Positions 8,078 to 17,051 of a stretch of DNA of 64,000 nucleotides are shown piece by piece. The stretch lies in assembly GCA_965221405.1 (NCBI GenBank), contig CBDCSE010000002.1, forward strand, positions 372,001-436,000, written 5' to 3'. A program made the translations under genes and the position numbers. Source of the stretch: JAPOUP01 sp965221405 (GTDB lineage: Bacteria > Pseudomonadota > Alphaproteobacteria > Rhodobacterales > Rhodobacteraceae). The notes beneath the pieces were generated by a model. The model was not told the origin of the DNA. It saw only the letters and a list, made by a program, of their open reading frames with translations, and did not search any database. Position 1 is the first letter of the stretch; each line of letters begins with the position of its first letter.

Positions 8078-9256
8078 TCAGTTCAGCAGGACGGGCAGAT
8101 TGATCGGCCCACGAAATCCGAAGCCGCGCCAGACAACAGCGTCAGCGTCAGGCAGGGTCATTTCAGGAAACCTGTCAAACAGGACCGGGAGCATCACCTC
8201 TCCGATCGCACGCCGCGCCACATGTGCACCCTGGCAGAAGTGCGGCCCGTTCCCGAAGGATTGATGCGGAACTCTATCCCGGTACACGTTGAACACCTCG
8301 CCGTCCTCAAACAGCTCCTCGTCACGGTTGGCGCTGGCCTGGATGGTCATCACCGTATCACCCCTGGGAATCAGGCAGCCCCGGATCTCCGTATCGTCGG
8401 TGACCAGCCGGGACGAGGCCGAGATCGGAGCCACCCACCTAACGCCCTCCTCGAAAGCCATGTCCCAATCGGCATTCCTCTTGACCTCCTCAAGCTGGTC
8501 CGGTTTCGTCAGGAGACCGTAGAGTGTCGTGTTAAGGGCATCACGCGGCTCGTTGATTCCGCCGCCGATGGCGATCTTCATGTTCGCGTATATCTGTGTC
8601 TCGGGAATGGGATCTGCTGAATTGAGCATCACGGACAGAGCCGAACTGTTCGGTGCCGCACGATGGCGGTCCTGAAGACGGTCAAACAGGGCGTGCATCT
8701 CCTGGTTGGCCCTGTCAGCGCGGGCGAATGGCCCATCATGCCAACCGAAATTCCCCGCCCCGTCAATCAGGGCCTGGGACCAGCGCTGCATCTCGCCGTC
8801 CGTCGCGTCCTCGAGCCCCAGAAGAACCGCCAGACCACGGGCGGAATAGGGTCCGGACAGGGCGGAAAACAGATCGACCGTCTCACCCCTCGGCAAACTT
8901 CCAACATAGTCCTCCGCAATCCTCCGGTACCGCGGCATCCATTCATCGCGGATCACCCTGGGCGCGAAAGCCTGGGCCATGGCCATACGTTCGCGCAGAT
9001 GCGCCTCGCCGTCCTTACGCATGAGCGTATGGGCATGGAACGCCCGCTTCATCGGCGTGTTCGGATCGTCTGAACTGAAAAGATCCGGCGTGTCCTTAAC
9101 ATATCTGGTATCCGTGGCCTTTGTCAGGAACGTGCGCCCGACCGCCCTTACCCGACAGACCGGAGCCTCCGCACGTAGGCGGCGATAGATCGGAAACGGA
9201 TCCCGGTCGAGCGCCTCCAGCGTAATCGTCACGTCCTGCGGCGCGGGATCAGCCAT
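8078..9256 (-). CDS. Cytochrome P450
   Basis: A 392-aa soluble bacterial P450. The heme loop FGNGPHFCQGAHVARR fits FxxGxHxCxG with the proximal Cys. An ExxR-like helix and the SANRDEELFEDGEVFNVYRD segment precede it. In the I helix, where most P450s have an acid-Thr pair (AGxxT), this protein has IGGGINEPRDAL, so the oxygen-activating Thr is replaced. Its start overlaps the end of the upstream amidohydrolase gene by 8 bp, implying translational coupling. Substrate unknown; the partner suggests joint breakdown of a ring or side-chain compound. No ferredoxin or reductase gene is adjacent. Confidence 0.9.
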   Translation of the reverse strand: MADPAPQDVTITLEALDRDPFPIYRRLRAEAPVCRVRAVGRTFLTKATDTRYVKDTPDLFSSDDPNTPMKRAFHAHTLMRKDGEAHLRERMAMAQAFAPRVIRDEWMPRYRRIAEDYVGSLPRGETVDLFSALSGPYSARGLAVLLGLEDATDGEMQRWSQALIDGAGNFGWHDGPFARADRANQEMHALFDRLQDRHRAAPNSSALSVMLNSADPIPETQIYANMKIAIGGGINEPRDALNTTLYGLLTKPDQLEEVKRNADWDMAFEEGVRWVAPISASSRLVTDDTEIRGCLIPRGDTVMTIQASANRDEELFEDGEVFNVYRDRVPHQSFGNGPHFCQGAHVARRAIGEVMLPVLFDRFPEMTLPDADAVVWRGFGFRGPINLPVLLN

Positions 9257-10067
9257 CCGCCTCTCCCGGAAGCCGCATCGCGTTCTCCCTGAGAATCGGC
9301 GACCGCACGTCATCCCTGAACGGCACTTTCGCGAAGTCGGCCAGTCGGCTGTCGGGCGTGATCGCGGGCCAGTCCGAGCCGAACGGCATCTTGCGCTTCG
9401 GGATCGAGTTGGCATAACGGATTAAAATCCCGGGGAAGTATTTCGGACTCCAGCCGCTCATGTCGTAATGCACGTTCGGCTTGTGCAGGCGAACCGCAAG
9501 CCCCTCTTCGGTCCACAGAAAGAATGGATGCGCCAGAATGATTGGCATATCGGGAAAGTCCACGGCCGCGTCATCCTTACCGCCACGCAGGCCGGATCCG
9601 ACCCCGGTCCGTCCGGTGTGCAAGAGCGTGATCACGCACTCCGGGGCGCAGGCCTCCAGCACGGTGTAACAGGTCGTGCGGTCATCAGGGAAAAATCCCT
9701 GCGCGGTCGGATGAAACATGAAGCCGCTTACACCGAAATCACGCACCGGGCACCTAACCTCCCCTGCACCCGCCTTGCCTTTGTGCGGATCAATCGAGGA
9801 AAATGGAACCGGAACGTCGTCGTTCCCAGCGCGGAGCCCAGCAACCTCTCCGTTCGAATAGCGGCGGAACCCTGTCTCACGTTCGGCATCATCCGGGAAT
9901 ATGACGACCGCAGTGTCCCGAAGCATCCCCTCGGCTCCAGCCGGATTTCCGGAATGGACGGCCATGCCCGCCTGAAACTCATTGTAGCCGCCATCGCACG
10001 CGTGATTGCAGGGTTCTTCCGCGTGGGTGTGAAAATCAATTGCCCCCACCTTGCTGAAATCAACCAT
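9249..10067 (-). CDS. Amidohydrolase-family (TIM-barrel) metal-dependent hydrolase
   Basis: A 272-aa amidohydrolase_2-type enzyme. The N-terminal strand reads VGAIDFHTHAEEP with the HxH metal motif. Later candidates for metal-ligand or catalytic residues are VITLLHTGRTG, MPIILAHPFF and KMPFGSDWPAI with its conserved Asp. The family includes decarboxylases and hydrolases of aromatic and lactone substrates such as gamma-resorcylate decarboxylase. It forms a two-gene operon with the P450, overlapping by 8 bp. The reaction cannot be assigned from sequence. Confidence 0.8.
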   Translation of the reverse strand: MVDFSKVGAIDFHTHAEEPCNHACDGGYNEFQAGMAVHSGNPAGAEGMLRDTAVVIFPDDAERETGFRRYSNGEVAGLRAGNDDVPVPFSSIDPHKGKAGAGEVRCPVRDFGVSGFMFHPTAQGFFPDDRTTCYTVLEACAPECVITLLHTGRTGVGSGLRGGKDDAAVDFPDMPIILAHPFFLWTEEGLAVRLHKPNVHYDMSGWSPKYFPGILIRYANSIPKRKMPFGSDWPAITPDSRLADFAKVPFRDDVRSPILRENAMRLPGEADG

Positions 10068-10218
10068 GTCGCATCCCCTTACTTTCGATACCCCCGGTCG
10101 GCCATCCCATACCGGTTCGCGGGCATGCTATTCCCCGGAATCCTTCGGTAGCGGGGGAGGCGGGGCAGGCCGGGAAGGTTCGCGCAATGGAAGCACCTTG
10201 CCAAAGGGACCGCCGGAG

Positions 10219-10785
10219 TCACGCCGCATAGCGCTGTTCTTCCGCCGTGAAGGCCGCGTCCTGGGTCCGTAAGACGATTCTGTCGTTGGGAGTCACGTCC
10301 ACATGCGCCGCGATCCGGTTCAGCGCGTCCAGCATCTTATCCCTCATCGACTGCGCCTTGCCGTCGGCGAAGGCTCCGTTCCGCGTTTTCTCCCAGAATG
10401 ACCGATACCTTGTCTCCAGCCCGGCCAACCCGACATTGGCGACCTCGAGCTGGGCGACCCGGGGGGCGCCGCCCCAGTATAGATCAACGATGACCAGAGC
10501 GGCGACAGCAGCGCCCGAAACCGGAGCGAGCCATCCTAGCGGCAACGGGACAGCCAAAGCCAACGGCAATGAATCAACCAGCGACGCTAACGCCCCGGCA
10601 CCGGCCAGGGCCAGAACGAACCTGAGAGCGTTGACCCACCGCTCAAGCCCGCGCTCCTGGGCGGCGAAGTATCTCCCGGCGCGCGCGACTTCCAGAAGGC
10701 CATCCCATACGGCGTTGTATGTCGCGCCGGAAACCCCCGGCCCTGAAACATCCATAGCTTCAGATCGTCCGTCCTGATCGGCCAT
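10219..10785 (-). CDS. Two-TM membrane protein with cytosolic helical tail (SLATT-like topology)
   Basis: A 188-aa protein. A short hydrophilic N-terminus is followed by two closely spaced hydrophobic helices (LRFVLALAGAGALASLVDSL and VSGAAVAALVIVDLYWG), then a charged helical tail (VAQLEVANVGLAGLETRYRSFWEKTRNG ... EEQRYAA). GGGAG lies just before the ATG at 10785. The layout of two TM helices plus an amphipathic helix resembles SLATT-type proteins, but no family signature confirms this and no nucleotide-signalling or effector partner is adjacent. Treat as hypothetical. Confidence 0.6.
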   Translation of the reverse strand: MADQDGRSEAMDVSGPGVSGATYNAVWDGLLEVARAGRYFAAQERGLERWVNALRFVLALAGAGALASLVDSLPLALAVPLPLGWLAPVSGAAVAALVIVDLYWGGAPRVAQLEVANVGLAGLETRYRSFWEKTRNGAFADGKAQSMRDKMLDALNRIAAHVDVTPNDRIVLRTQDAAFTAEEQRYAA

Positions 10786-10888
10786 CCCGCACTCCCGTTT
10801 CAAGCTATTCGGTATCGTTAGCAGACATTCCGCGCCCCTGTCACCTTTCACGTCGATGAACCCATCGCAATGAAACCGCCGCCCCAAC

Positions 10889-11116
10889 TTAGGATCCAGG
10901 GTCAGCCAAGTATGGGCTTAGGCTGCTGTAATCCATACTCGGGGCAATGAAAATCTCGCCGCTGTCAGCCAAACCCGTTCCGCCATCCGCCCGCTCGACA
11001 CTAACGTTCTCCGCGCCGAATTTCTCGATTATCTGATCTGGACTCCTTGAGCGAGCCCAATGTTCACAGTTGATTCCCTTCACGATCCCGTGGCGAGCAC
11101 CCGAGCACCCGAGCAC
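10889..11116 (-). CDS. Small hypothetical ORF or gene fragment
   Basis: A 75-aa frame containing PDQIIEKFGAENVSVERADGGTG, which has plausible protein-like composition, but no family was recognised and no good ribosome binding site is seen. Its 5' end runs into the 8-bp tandem repeat at 11094-11125. It could be the remains of a larger gene. Confidence 0.25.
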   Translation of the reverse strand: MLGCSGARHGIVKGINCEHWARSRSPDQIIEKFGAENVSVERADGGTGLADSGEIFIAPSMDYSSLSPYLADPGS

Positions 11117-11125
11117 CCGAGCACC
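11094..11125. repeat. Tandem repeat, 4 x 8 bp (CGAGCACC)
   Basis: Four perfect copies of CGAGCACC in a row. The 8-bp unit is not a multiple of three, so copy-number change would shift any frame across it. It lies between the hypothetical ORF on the left and the crotonase relic on the right. Confidence 0.95.
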
Positions 11126-11251
11126 ATACCGCCGCCGCTTGAGGGCATCCAGCCTATAACGCTATACAGAGAAACCGTGATCCACTACAACAAAGTCACC
11201 GGGTTCATGCGAGATGGATTCAATGGCGGATGGAACCGTGCGGAAGACGTA

Positions 11252-12055
11252 ATGCCGGTTGATGTCAAGGACGATATCACGACTCTCACTTTCGACCGCC
11301 CCGAGAGGCGGAGCGCTATGGATGACAGACTCATCTCCACGCTTGACGCATTCTTTAGAAAACCGTCCAAGGGCGTGAGCGCGGTCATCCTCAGGGGAGA
11401 GGGCGGCAACCTCTGCTCCGGCCTTGACCCAACCGAGCAGGAGAAGCGGGTTCCGAACAACGGTGTCCATCACTCCCGCAACTGGCATCGCGTCTTCGAT
11501 CTGATCGAGTCCGGCGGCCTGCCTGCCATCTCGGTTCTCACGGGCGCGGTAACCGGCGGCAGACCGGAAATCGCCACGTCGACCCATACGCGCATTGCCG
11601 AGCCCAACGTGCGGTTCCGTTTGCCTGAAAACCGCCGGTATATCTTCGTGTGTGGCGGCGTGACTGTTCGGTTGGGTCGGATCCCGGGTGCGGCCCGGAC
11701 GCGGGAAATGATGCTGACCAGCCGCAGCTACAGGGCTGACGATGACGGGCAACTCGGCCTGACCCACTATTCAGTCGATGCGGGGAAACGCGCTGCTCTA
11801 GCCCGCGGACTCGCCTGCCAAATCGCTGATAACGCGCCGGGGCTTGAATTACCTGGTGATTCCGGCGATTTCGCGCATCCAGGAGACATGTCCAGATCCG
11901 AGGGTCTTTTCACCGAAAGCCTCGCGGCAGCCGTGTCGCAGACGTCTGATGGCGCCAGGGAGGGGATGCGCGCGTTCCTGGAAAGGACCACCCGACTTCG
12001 GCGGACGCTCCAGATCCGACGGCGGCGCTGCCGCGACGGCACGGCCGTCGCGTAG
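11252..12055 (+). pseudogene. Enoyl-CoA hydratase/isomerase (crotonase) family, decayed
   Basis: Crotonase-fold protein. TLTFDRPERRSAMDDRLISTL, AVILRGEGGNLCSGLD and GGLPAISVLTGAV follow the family order, as do the late EGLFTESLAAAVSQTSDGAREGMRAFLE residues. Damage signs: the oxyanion-hole GGGxE site reads GGRPE. At about 11843-11895 the expected sequence (NYLVIPAISRIQE) lies in another frame, consistent with one inserted G and then a two-base insertion that restores the frame. Several conserved glycines are also replaced. The family acts in CoA-dependent side-chain shortening such as feruloyl-CoA hydration. It is followed directly by the TRAP transporter. It could still be made as an altered protein. 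Confidence 0.65.
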
Positions 12056-12075
12056 GTCACATAAAGGAGAATAGC

Positions 12076-13113
12076 ATGAAAAACAGTAACGTCATTATAG
12101 CGCTGGCAGCGGTGACCGTCGCATCGGCCGTATTTGGTGGCGCAGCGACTGCGCAGGATGTGACACTGCGCCTGCACCAGTTCCTGCCGCCACCCGCACC
12201 CCTGCCCTCGATGATCCTCAAACCATGGGCTGAAGGGCTGGAGGAGGCGTCAGGCGGGCGACTGAAGATCCAGCATTTCGACGCCATGTCCCTTGGTGGA
12301 CGCCCTCCGGAACTGATCGACCAGGCCCGCGACGGCGTGGTTGATATAGCCATGACGCTTGTGGGATACACACCCGGTCGGTTCCCGCGCACCGAGGTGT
12401 TCGAGCTTCCTTTCATGATGACCAGTCCCGTTGCGACCGCCGCGGCGTATTGGGAAATGGTCGAAACCGACTGGCAGGAGAGCGAATACAAAGACGTCAG
12501 GGTTCTTGGAGCGTGGGTGCATGGCCCCGGCCTGATCCACACTAGGGACGGCGTGAGCGCACTTGAGGATATGAACGGCCTGACCGTGCGCGGGCCGACC
12601 CGGATCATCAACGATCTTCTCGCAGAGCTCGGAGCGGAACCCGTGGGCATGCCGCTTCCGGCGGTCCCCGAAGCGCTTTCGAAGGGAGTGGTCAACGGAA
12701 CCGTTGTTCCATGGGAAGTCACGACGGCGATCCGCCTGTCAGAGCTCGTGGAAAACCATACCGAATTCTCCGGCGACGAGGCACTCTATACCGCGGCTAT
12801 CGTGCTGGTGATGAACAAGGCGAAATACGAGGCACTGCCGGATGACCTGAAAGCCATTCTCGATGCCGAGGCCGGGGCCAAACTCTCCACCTTCGCGTCA
12901 GAGGTAATGTGGAGCATGGACGCCCCCGCACGGGAAGTGGCCGAGAAGGCGGGCAATACGATTGTCACCCTCGATGAGGCGGAGGTCGCGCGCTGGAAAG
13001 AGGCCGCGAAGCCGGTCGTGGACCGTTGGATCGCCGGCATGGACGCCATGGGCATCGATGGCTCCGCCTTGATCGAACGGGTCCGCGGATTGATCCGGAA
13101 ACATGGCGGCTGA
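12076..13113 (+). CDS. dctP: TRAP transporter substrate-binding protein DctP
   Basis: A 345-aa periplasmic solute receptor. The signal peptide (MKNSNVIIALAAVTVASAVFGGAATAQ) and the DctP landmarks are present: FDAMSLGGRPPELIDQARDGVVDIAMTLVGYTPGRFP near residues 70-100, VRGPTRIINDLLAELGAEPVGMPLPAVPEALSKGVVNGTVVPWE around 175-220, and the C-terminal helical closure. AAGGAG precedes the ATG at good spacing. It delivers an organic acid to DctQM. Flanking relics of CoA-ligase and crotonase genes suggest an aromatic acid ligand, but that is inference. Confidence 0.93.
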   Translation: MKNSNVIIALAAVTVASAVFGGAATAQDVTLRLHQFLPPPAPLPSMILKPWAEGLEEASGGRLKIQHFDAMSLGGRPPELIDQARDGVVDIAMTLVGYTPGRFPRTEVFELPFMMTSPVATAAAYWEMVETDWQESEYKDVRVLGAWVHGPGLIHTRDGVSALEDMNGLTVRGPTRIINDLLAELGAEPVGMPLPAVPEALSKGVVNGTVVPWEVTTAIRLSELVENHTEFSGDEALYTAAIVLVMNKAKYEALPDDLKAILDAEAGAKLSTFASEVMWSMDAPAREVAEKAGNTIVTLDEAEVARWKEAAKPVVDRWIAGMDAMGIDGSALIERVRGLIRKHGG

Positions 13114-13184
13114 TCCTGAGAACAATCTCTCCGGGGGCGTCCGCGCCCCCCGCTTCATCCCGTCGCTCGTGCCGCGACGCCCAT

Positions 13185-13706
13185 ATGTATCGTAGCCTTA
13201 ACACGATCGCCGAGGTGCTCGCACGTTTCCTCGCACTGGCCGGCGGTGCTGTCCTCATCAGCCTCACGCTCCTTACATGCATCTCGATCGTCGGGCGGGC
13301 GCTGATCTCGCTCGACATCGGTCTGGGGCCGATCCGGGGCATCTATGACATGACCGAAATCGGTGTGGCGGCTGCTGTGTTCGCTTTTCTGCCCTGGGCA
13401 CAGCTGCGTGAGGCTCACGCCCGGGTCGATCTTTTCCAGTGGGCGATTCCCGTGAAAGCCGATCAATCTCTGGATCTGCTGTTCAACGTGGCCATGGCTT
13501 TCGCCGCTTCGGTCGGAACTTACCGGCTGTATCTGGGGATGCGGGACAAGCTGTCTTACGGGGAAACGACTTTGATCGCGCAGATCCCGGTCTGGCAGGG
13601 ATACGCGGCGGGGTTCATCGGCGCGACCGGTTTCGTGCTCGTGGCCTGCTTCTGCACGCTACGCGCCGCACGGCGCCTCGCGGGGTATGAGGACATCGAG
13701 CCGTGA
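13185..13706 (+). CDS. dctQ: TRAP transporter small permease DctQ
   Basis: A 173-aa inner membrane protein with four predicted helices, including LALAGGAVLISLTLLTCISIVGRAL and GYAAGFIGATGFVLVACFCTL. The DctQ-type signature RGIYDMTEIGVAAAVFAFLPWAQLREAHARVDLF lies between helices 1 and 3. Its TGA overlaps the GTG start of dctM in GTGA, so the two permease genes are translationally coupled. The first ATG of the open frame is further upstream, but this start gives the normal N-terminus. Confidence 0.9.
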   Translation: MYRSLNTIAEVLARFLALAGGAVLISLTLLTCISIVGRALISLDIGLGPIRGIYDMTEIGVAAAVFAFLPWAQLREAHARVDLFQWAIPVKADQSLDLLFNVAMAFAASVGTYRLYLGMRDKLSYGETTLIAQIPVWQGYAAGFIGATGFVLVACFCTLRAARRLAGYEDIEP

Positions 13707-15031
13707 GCGATCTGGAGCTTGCGCTCTGGTCTTTTCCGGCACTCCTTGTCCTTGTATTTCTGAGGGCTCCGATCGCACTGGCGATGATCGGCGTGGGCGT
13801 GACCGGTACCTATATCGTCACCGGCACACCCATGATGACGTTGAACCAGCTGAAAACACTGACTTACGGCACGTTTTCCAACTATTCCTTCTCGATCATC
13901 CCGCTCTTTCTGCTGATGGGTCAGTTCGCGACGCTTTCGGGAATGTCAACTTCCCTATTCAAGGCAGCCGAGAGCTTTCTCGGCCATCGCCGGGGCGGCG
14001 TCGCCATGTCCGCCGTGGGCGCCTGCGCGGGCTTTGGAGCCATATGCGGATCCTCCCTCGCGACCGCAGCCACCATGGGACAGGTCGCGCTACCCGAAAT
14101 GCGCCGCTATGGCTATCCGGACTCGCTTTCGACTGGAGCGCTGGCCGCGGGCGGGACGCTCGGCATACTGATCCCTCCGTCCGTGATCCTCGTGATCTAC
14201 GCGATACTGGCCGAGCAGAATATCGCCAAGCTTTTCGTGGCGGCTTTCATTCCAGGAATTCTCGCGGCGGTCGGCTACATGATCGCGATCTCGATCTGGG
14301 TCCGGGTACTTCCGAACGCGGCGAAAGTCACACCGCGCGTACCTTGGGGACAGCGGCTTGTTATGCTTGGCGGTATATGGCCGGTCATCATGATATTCTT
14401 CGCCGTGGTCGGCGGCATCTACGCGGGTATCTTCACCCCAACCGAGGCGGCGGCAGTCGGTGCGGCCGGAACCTTCCTTGTCGCCCTGTGTAATGGCGAG
14501 ATGACTTGGCCTCGATTGAGCGAAGCGATCCTCTCGACGGCGAGTTCATCCGCAATGATCTTCCTCATCATCCTTGGCGCAGGCCTATACAACAATTTCC
14601 TTTCGCTCACGCAGTTGCCGCAGGAGGCATCCACATGGGTCGGCGCACAGGACTTCTCGCCCTGGCTGGTGCTCTCCATTGTGCTAACGATGTACCTGCT
14701 CTTCGGCTGCGTGATGGATAGCCTGTCGATGGTTCTTCTGACCGTGCCGATCATCTTCCCGATCATGTCAGGCCTCGACTTCGGGATGGACCATAACGAC
14801 TTCGGGCTGTGGTTCGGTATCCTCGTGCTGATAGTCGTTGAGGTGGGACTGATCACGCCTCCCGTGGGGCTGAACCTCTTCATCATCAACGCGATGGCCA
14901 GAACCACTCCCATATCCGAAACCTATCGAGGTGCACTACCGTTTGTTGTTACGGACATCGGCCGAGTGGTCATTCTTGCCTCTTTTCCGGCGGTCACACT
15001 CTGGCTCGTTCGGTTAGTGGACGGCCTTTGA
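13703..15031 (+). CDS. dctM: TRAP transporter large permease DctM
   Basis: A 442-aa polytopic permease of the DctM subfamily. It begins LWSFPALLVLVFLRAPIALAMIGVGVTG and contains SIIPLFLLMGQFA, GFGAICGSSLATAATMG (conserved re-entrant hairpin), AAGGTLGILIPPSVILVIYAI (second hairpin) and late GLITPPVGLNLFIINAMA. It couples solute uptake to a sodium gradient with DctPQ. It starts with GTG, overlapping dctQ by 4 bp. The gene appears undamaged, unlike its two catabolic neighbours. Confidence 0.94.
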   Translation: MSDLELALWSFPALLVLVFLRAPIALAMIGVGVTGTYIVTGTPMMTLNQLKTLTYGTFSNYSFSIIPLFLLMGQFATLSGMSTSLFKAAESFLGHRRGGVAMSAVGACAGFGAICGSSLATAATMGQVALPEMRRYGYPDSLSTGALAAGGTLGILIPPSVILVIYAILAEQNIAKLFVAAFIPGILAAVGYMIAISIWVRVLPNAAKVTPRVPWGQRLVMLGGIWPVIMIFFAVVGGIYAGIFTPTEAAAVGAAGTFLVALCNGEMTWPRLSEAILSTASSSAMIFLIILGAGLYNNFLSLTQLPQEASTWVGAQDFSPWLVLSIVLTMYLLFGCVMDSLSMVLLTVPIIFPIMSGLDFGMDHNDFGLWFGILVLIVVEVGLITPPVGLNLFIINAMARTTPISETYRGALPFVVTDIGRVVILASFPAVTLWLVRLVDGL

Positions 15032-15215
15032 GGGCTCATCGTGGAGTCACCCGACTGGCTTGAGGCCCCGCGATACCGGTTCCGTATCTCCGGAGGATCG
15101 GCAATGATCAGGCGCACGCCATGTCACGCAGGTTGCGCACGGTTTCGTCGAATTCTCCGGGAGTCGGCCTGCAGTCATCGATATGCCCCCGTTTGTCAGG
15201 GCGAGGTAGGATACC

Positions 15216-15923
15216 TTATTTCCGGCGGCTCCTATGATTCCGCAGAGCCCAGTCGAGAACGACAGGAGAATGCTTTCCAGAAATCAATAGCGGTCCCGCA
15301 CCATGGCCTGCATCGCAGATCATGCCGTTGGTGTTGATCACCGCCTCGGGCAAACCCGTGGAACCGGGCGTGAAGAGGTGCTTGACGACCGTATCGGGCG
15401 TGATGTTGGCCCGAGCGGTAAGGGCCAATGCAGGCTTTTCTGAGAACAGGTCATCAAACGCTCACGTGCCGCCGTCACCCAGCGTGATGGTCTCAGTTCC
15501 GGATCCGGCGGCCGTCGCGATCGCCAGCGCGAACAGTTCCTGACCATCAGCGAAAACCACACCGGGTAAGATCAGGACGGCGATATCCCTCAGCTTCGCG
15601 TGATCCCCGGAAACCAGTGAGTAGGCCGGACTGATAGGTGCATATGGAATGCCGATACAGAAACAGGCCGCTCCAAGAAGCGCAGGCTCCAACGGGTTAC
15701 CCGAAAGGATCAATAGAGGTCTACGCGCTCCCATACCCGTCGCGGGCAGACGTGATCCGATTCGGCGCACTGTGCTGCAGGCCTTCGAGTATGTGATCCT
15801 GCGCCACACGCACATTACCGCCGGGAGCGTTACCCCGCCATTTGCCACTGGCTTCCGGGATATCTTACCCGCCATGCTGGCATATTCCTTCGGAGCGGTT
15901 ACCGGCAATCTGTCTTGTCCCTG
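15216..15923 (-). pseudogene. Feruloyl-CoA synthetase-like AMP-ligase, N-terminal relic
   Basis: The minus-strand frame carries an acyl-CoA synthetase N-terminal half: WRRITYSKACSTVRRIGSRL, RPLLILSGNPLEPALLGAACFCIGIPYAPISPAYSLVSGDHAKLRDI, then the AMP-binding P-loop region HLFTPGSTGLPEAVINTNGM. A TGA at 15462-15464 interrupts this single frame. Shortly after VVLDWALRNH the similarity ends in a stop at 15216, so more than half the enzyme, including the adenylation C-terminal domain, is gone. The 'SPAYSLVS' and 'STGLPxAVINT' pattern is that of feruloyl-CoA synthases. It is convergent with dctM, and together with the crotonase relic it marks a lost aromatic-acid pathway. Confidence 0.75.
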
Positions 15924-16499
15924 AAAATCAGGGGGATTGAGGAACAGCCACGGATCGCTCTCCGTGGACTATCGATGCCAAATCGGGTGTTTCCACACCA
16001 ACCTATGCCGCTTCCGGGGAATGCTCCCACGAGGAATTCCGTAAGGGAACAGACACCTCTTCAGTCATTGTCTGTCAACCGCACGACTCCGATGCTTCTC
16101 TCACCGCCGCGCAATTCATTCGCCTGGACCGACGAAACCTACTTCCTTGAGGAGAAACACGCGAAAGAACGGAATCGGGCATTCAAGTCTGCTGACGGAT
16201 CGTTTGACTCCAGCGCACTACGAAAACAGCGATCAGCCATATAAGAGCCGGATTTTTGTAATGTTATGACATTGCTTTCAATATTCACATCGGATAACGC
16301 TCGCAGGTGCAATCGCGTAGGAGCTTCCAAAGTGGCTAAATGCTCGGCTCGCAGCACTCATGAGGAAGGGAGGCGTGAAACACTGAACGCGGGAATCGGC
16401 CGTCCAGAGCATGGGATCCCAGAGCGGCCGCGTGACGAGGTAGTTGCCACCACGGCCACTGTCCAGCGGGCACCGGCAAGAAGCCCTGATCGGTATCCG
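15924..16499. other. Degenerate spacer, no gene recognised
   Basis: About 570 bp between the CoA-ligase relic and the IS66 relic. Short frames occur on both strands but none has recognisable motifs or a ribosome binding site. Probably decayed sequence. Confidence 0.5.
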
Positions 16500-16653
16500 C
16501 ACATCGGGACACCAGGTTGACGATCATCCCCTGCCACATCGGGACACCAAACAGATCCTGAAAGGTCTCCACCAGCCGTTTCGTCGGAATGAGCTGATCG
16601 GTGCTCAGATAGACCGCCAAACTGGTCAGATGGGGACCGTCCGGCGCAACGTG
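16500..16653 (-). pseudogene. IS66-family transposase (TnpC) fragment
   Basis: A minus-strand frame reads VAPDGPHLTSLAVYLSTDQ and continues LIPTKRLVETFQDLFGVPMWQG, which matches the IS66 TnpC segment of the form 'YGPxLxALAVYLxxxQLIPxxRxxExxxDLFGVxxSxG'. Similarity is confined to about 50 residues. It starts just after an in-frame TGA and loses identity after about 16505. No IS66 tnpA/tnpB or terminal repeats are seen. Confidence 0.65.
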
Positions 16654-17051
16654 GTCCCGTCATGGCCCTTCTGACCGCCGGGCCTTCGCTTGGGACCGTC
16701 GACACGCTTCGGAGCGGCCGGCTGCCCACGACGACAAGGATGGCCGGGATGCCGCCGCACTTATGTCAGGGCGAGGGCCGCGGCCACCAGGGCGGCCGCC
16801 AGACCAGCCGTCAGGCGGTCAAGGGGGGGGGGGGGGGTGTCCAATATGTCATGAGATGTCCTTTGTCTAGCTTGCCCGCCGGATGGTGCTAGACGACCAC
16901 CCGGCGAGTCTGAATGGGAAGAGAATAGCCGAGACGCCCTGGGCATGCAAGACAAAGGGGCGGCACAATGGCCGCCCCGTGGGTGGGTTGATCTGACCGC
17001 GGTCAGAACGCGAAGGGCCCCGCAGGTCCCGCGCAAGCGCGGTCGCTACAG
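16654..17051. other. Non-coding spacer with G15 tract and two hairpins
   Basis: No gene is recognised. The stretch holds a run of 15 G at 16823-16837, a hairpin with 8-bp arms GGGGCGGC/GCCGCCCC at 16957-16978, and a perfect palindrome TCTGACCGCGGTCAGA at 16992-17007. Neither hairpin is followed by a T-run. Confidence 0.6.
16823..16837. repeat. Homopolymer tract, 15 G
   Basis: Fifteen consecutive G residues, the longest mononucleotide run noticed in the window. Such tracts mutate by slipped-strand mispairing and can serve phase variation, but no frame of interest crosses this one. It may also have an uncertain length in the assembly. Confidence 0.9.

Noticed and set aside
16957..17007. Two strong hairpins considered as terminators
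   Set aside because: Neither is followed by a T-run on either strand and no gene ends close to them.
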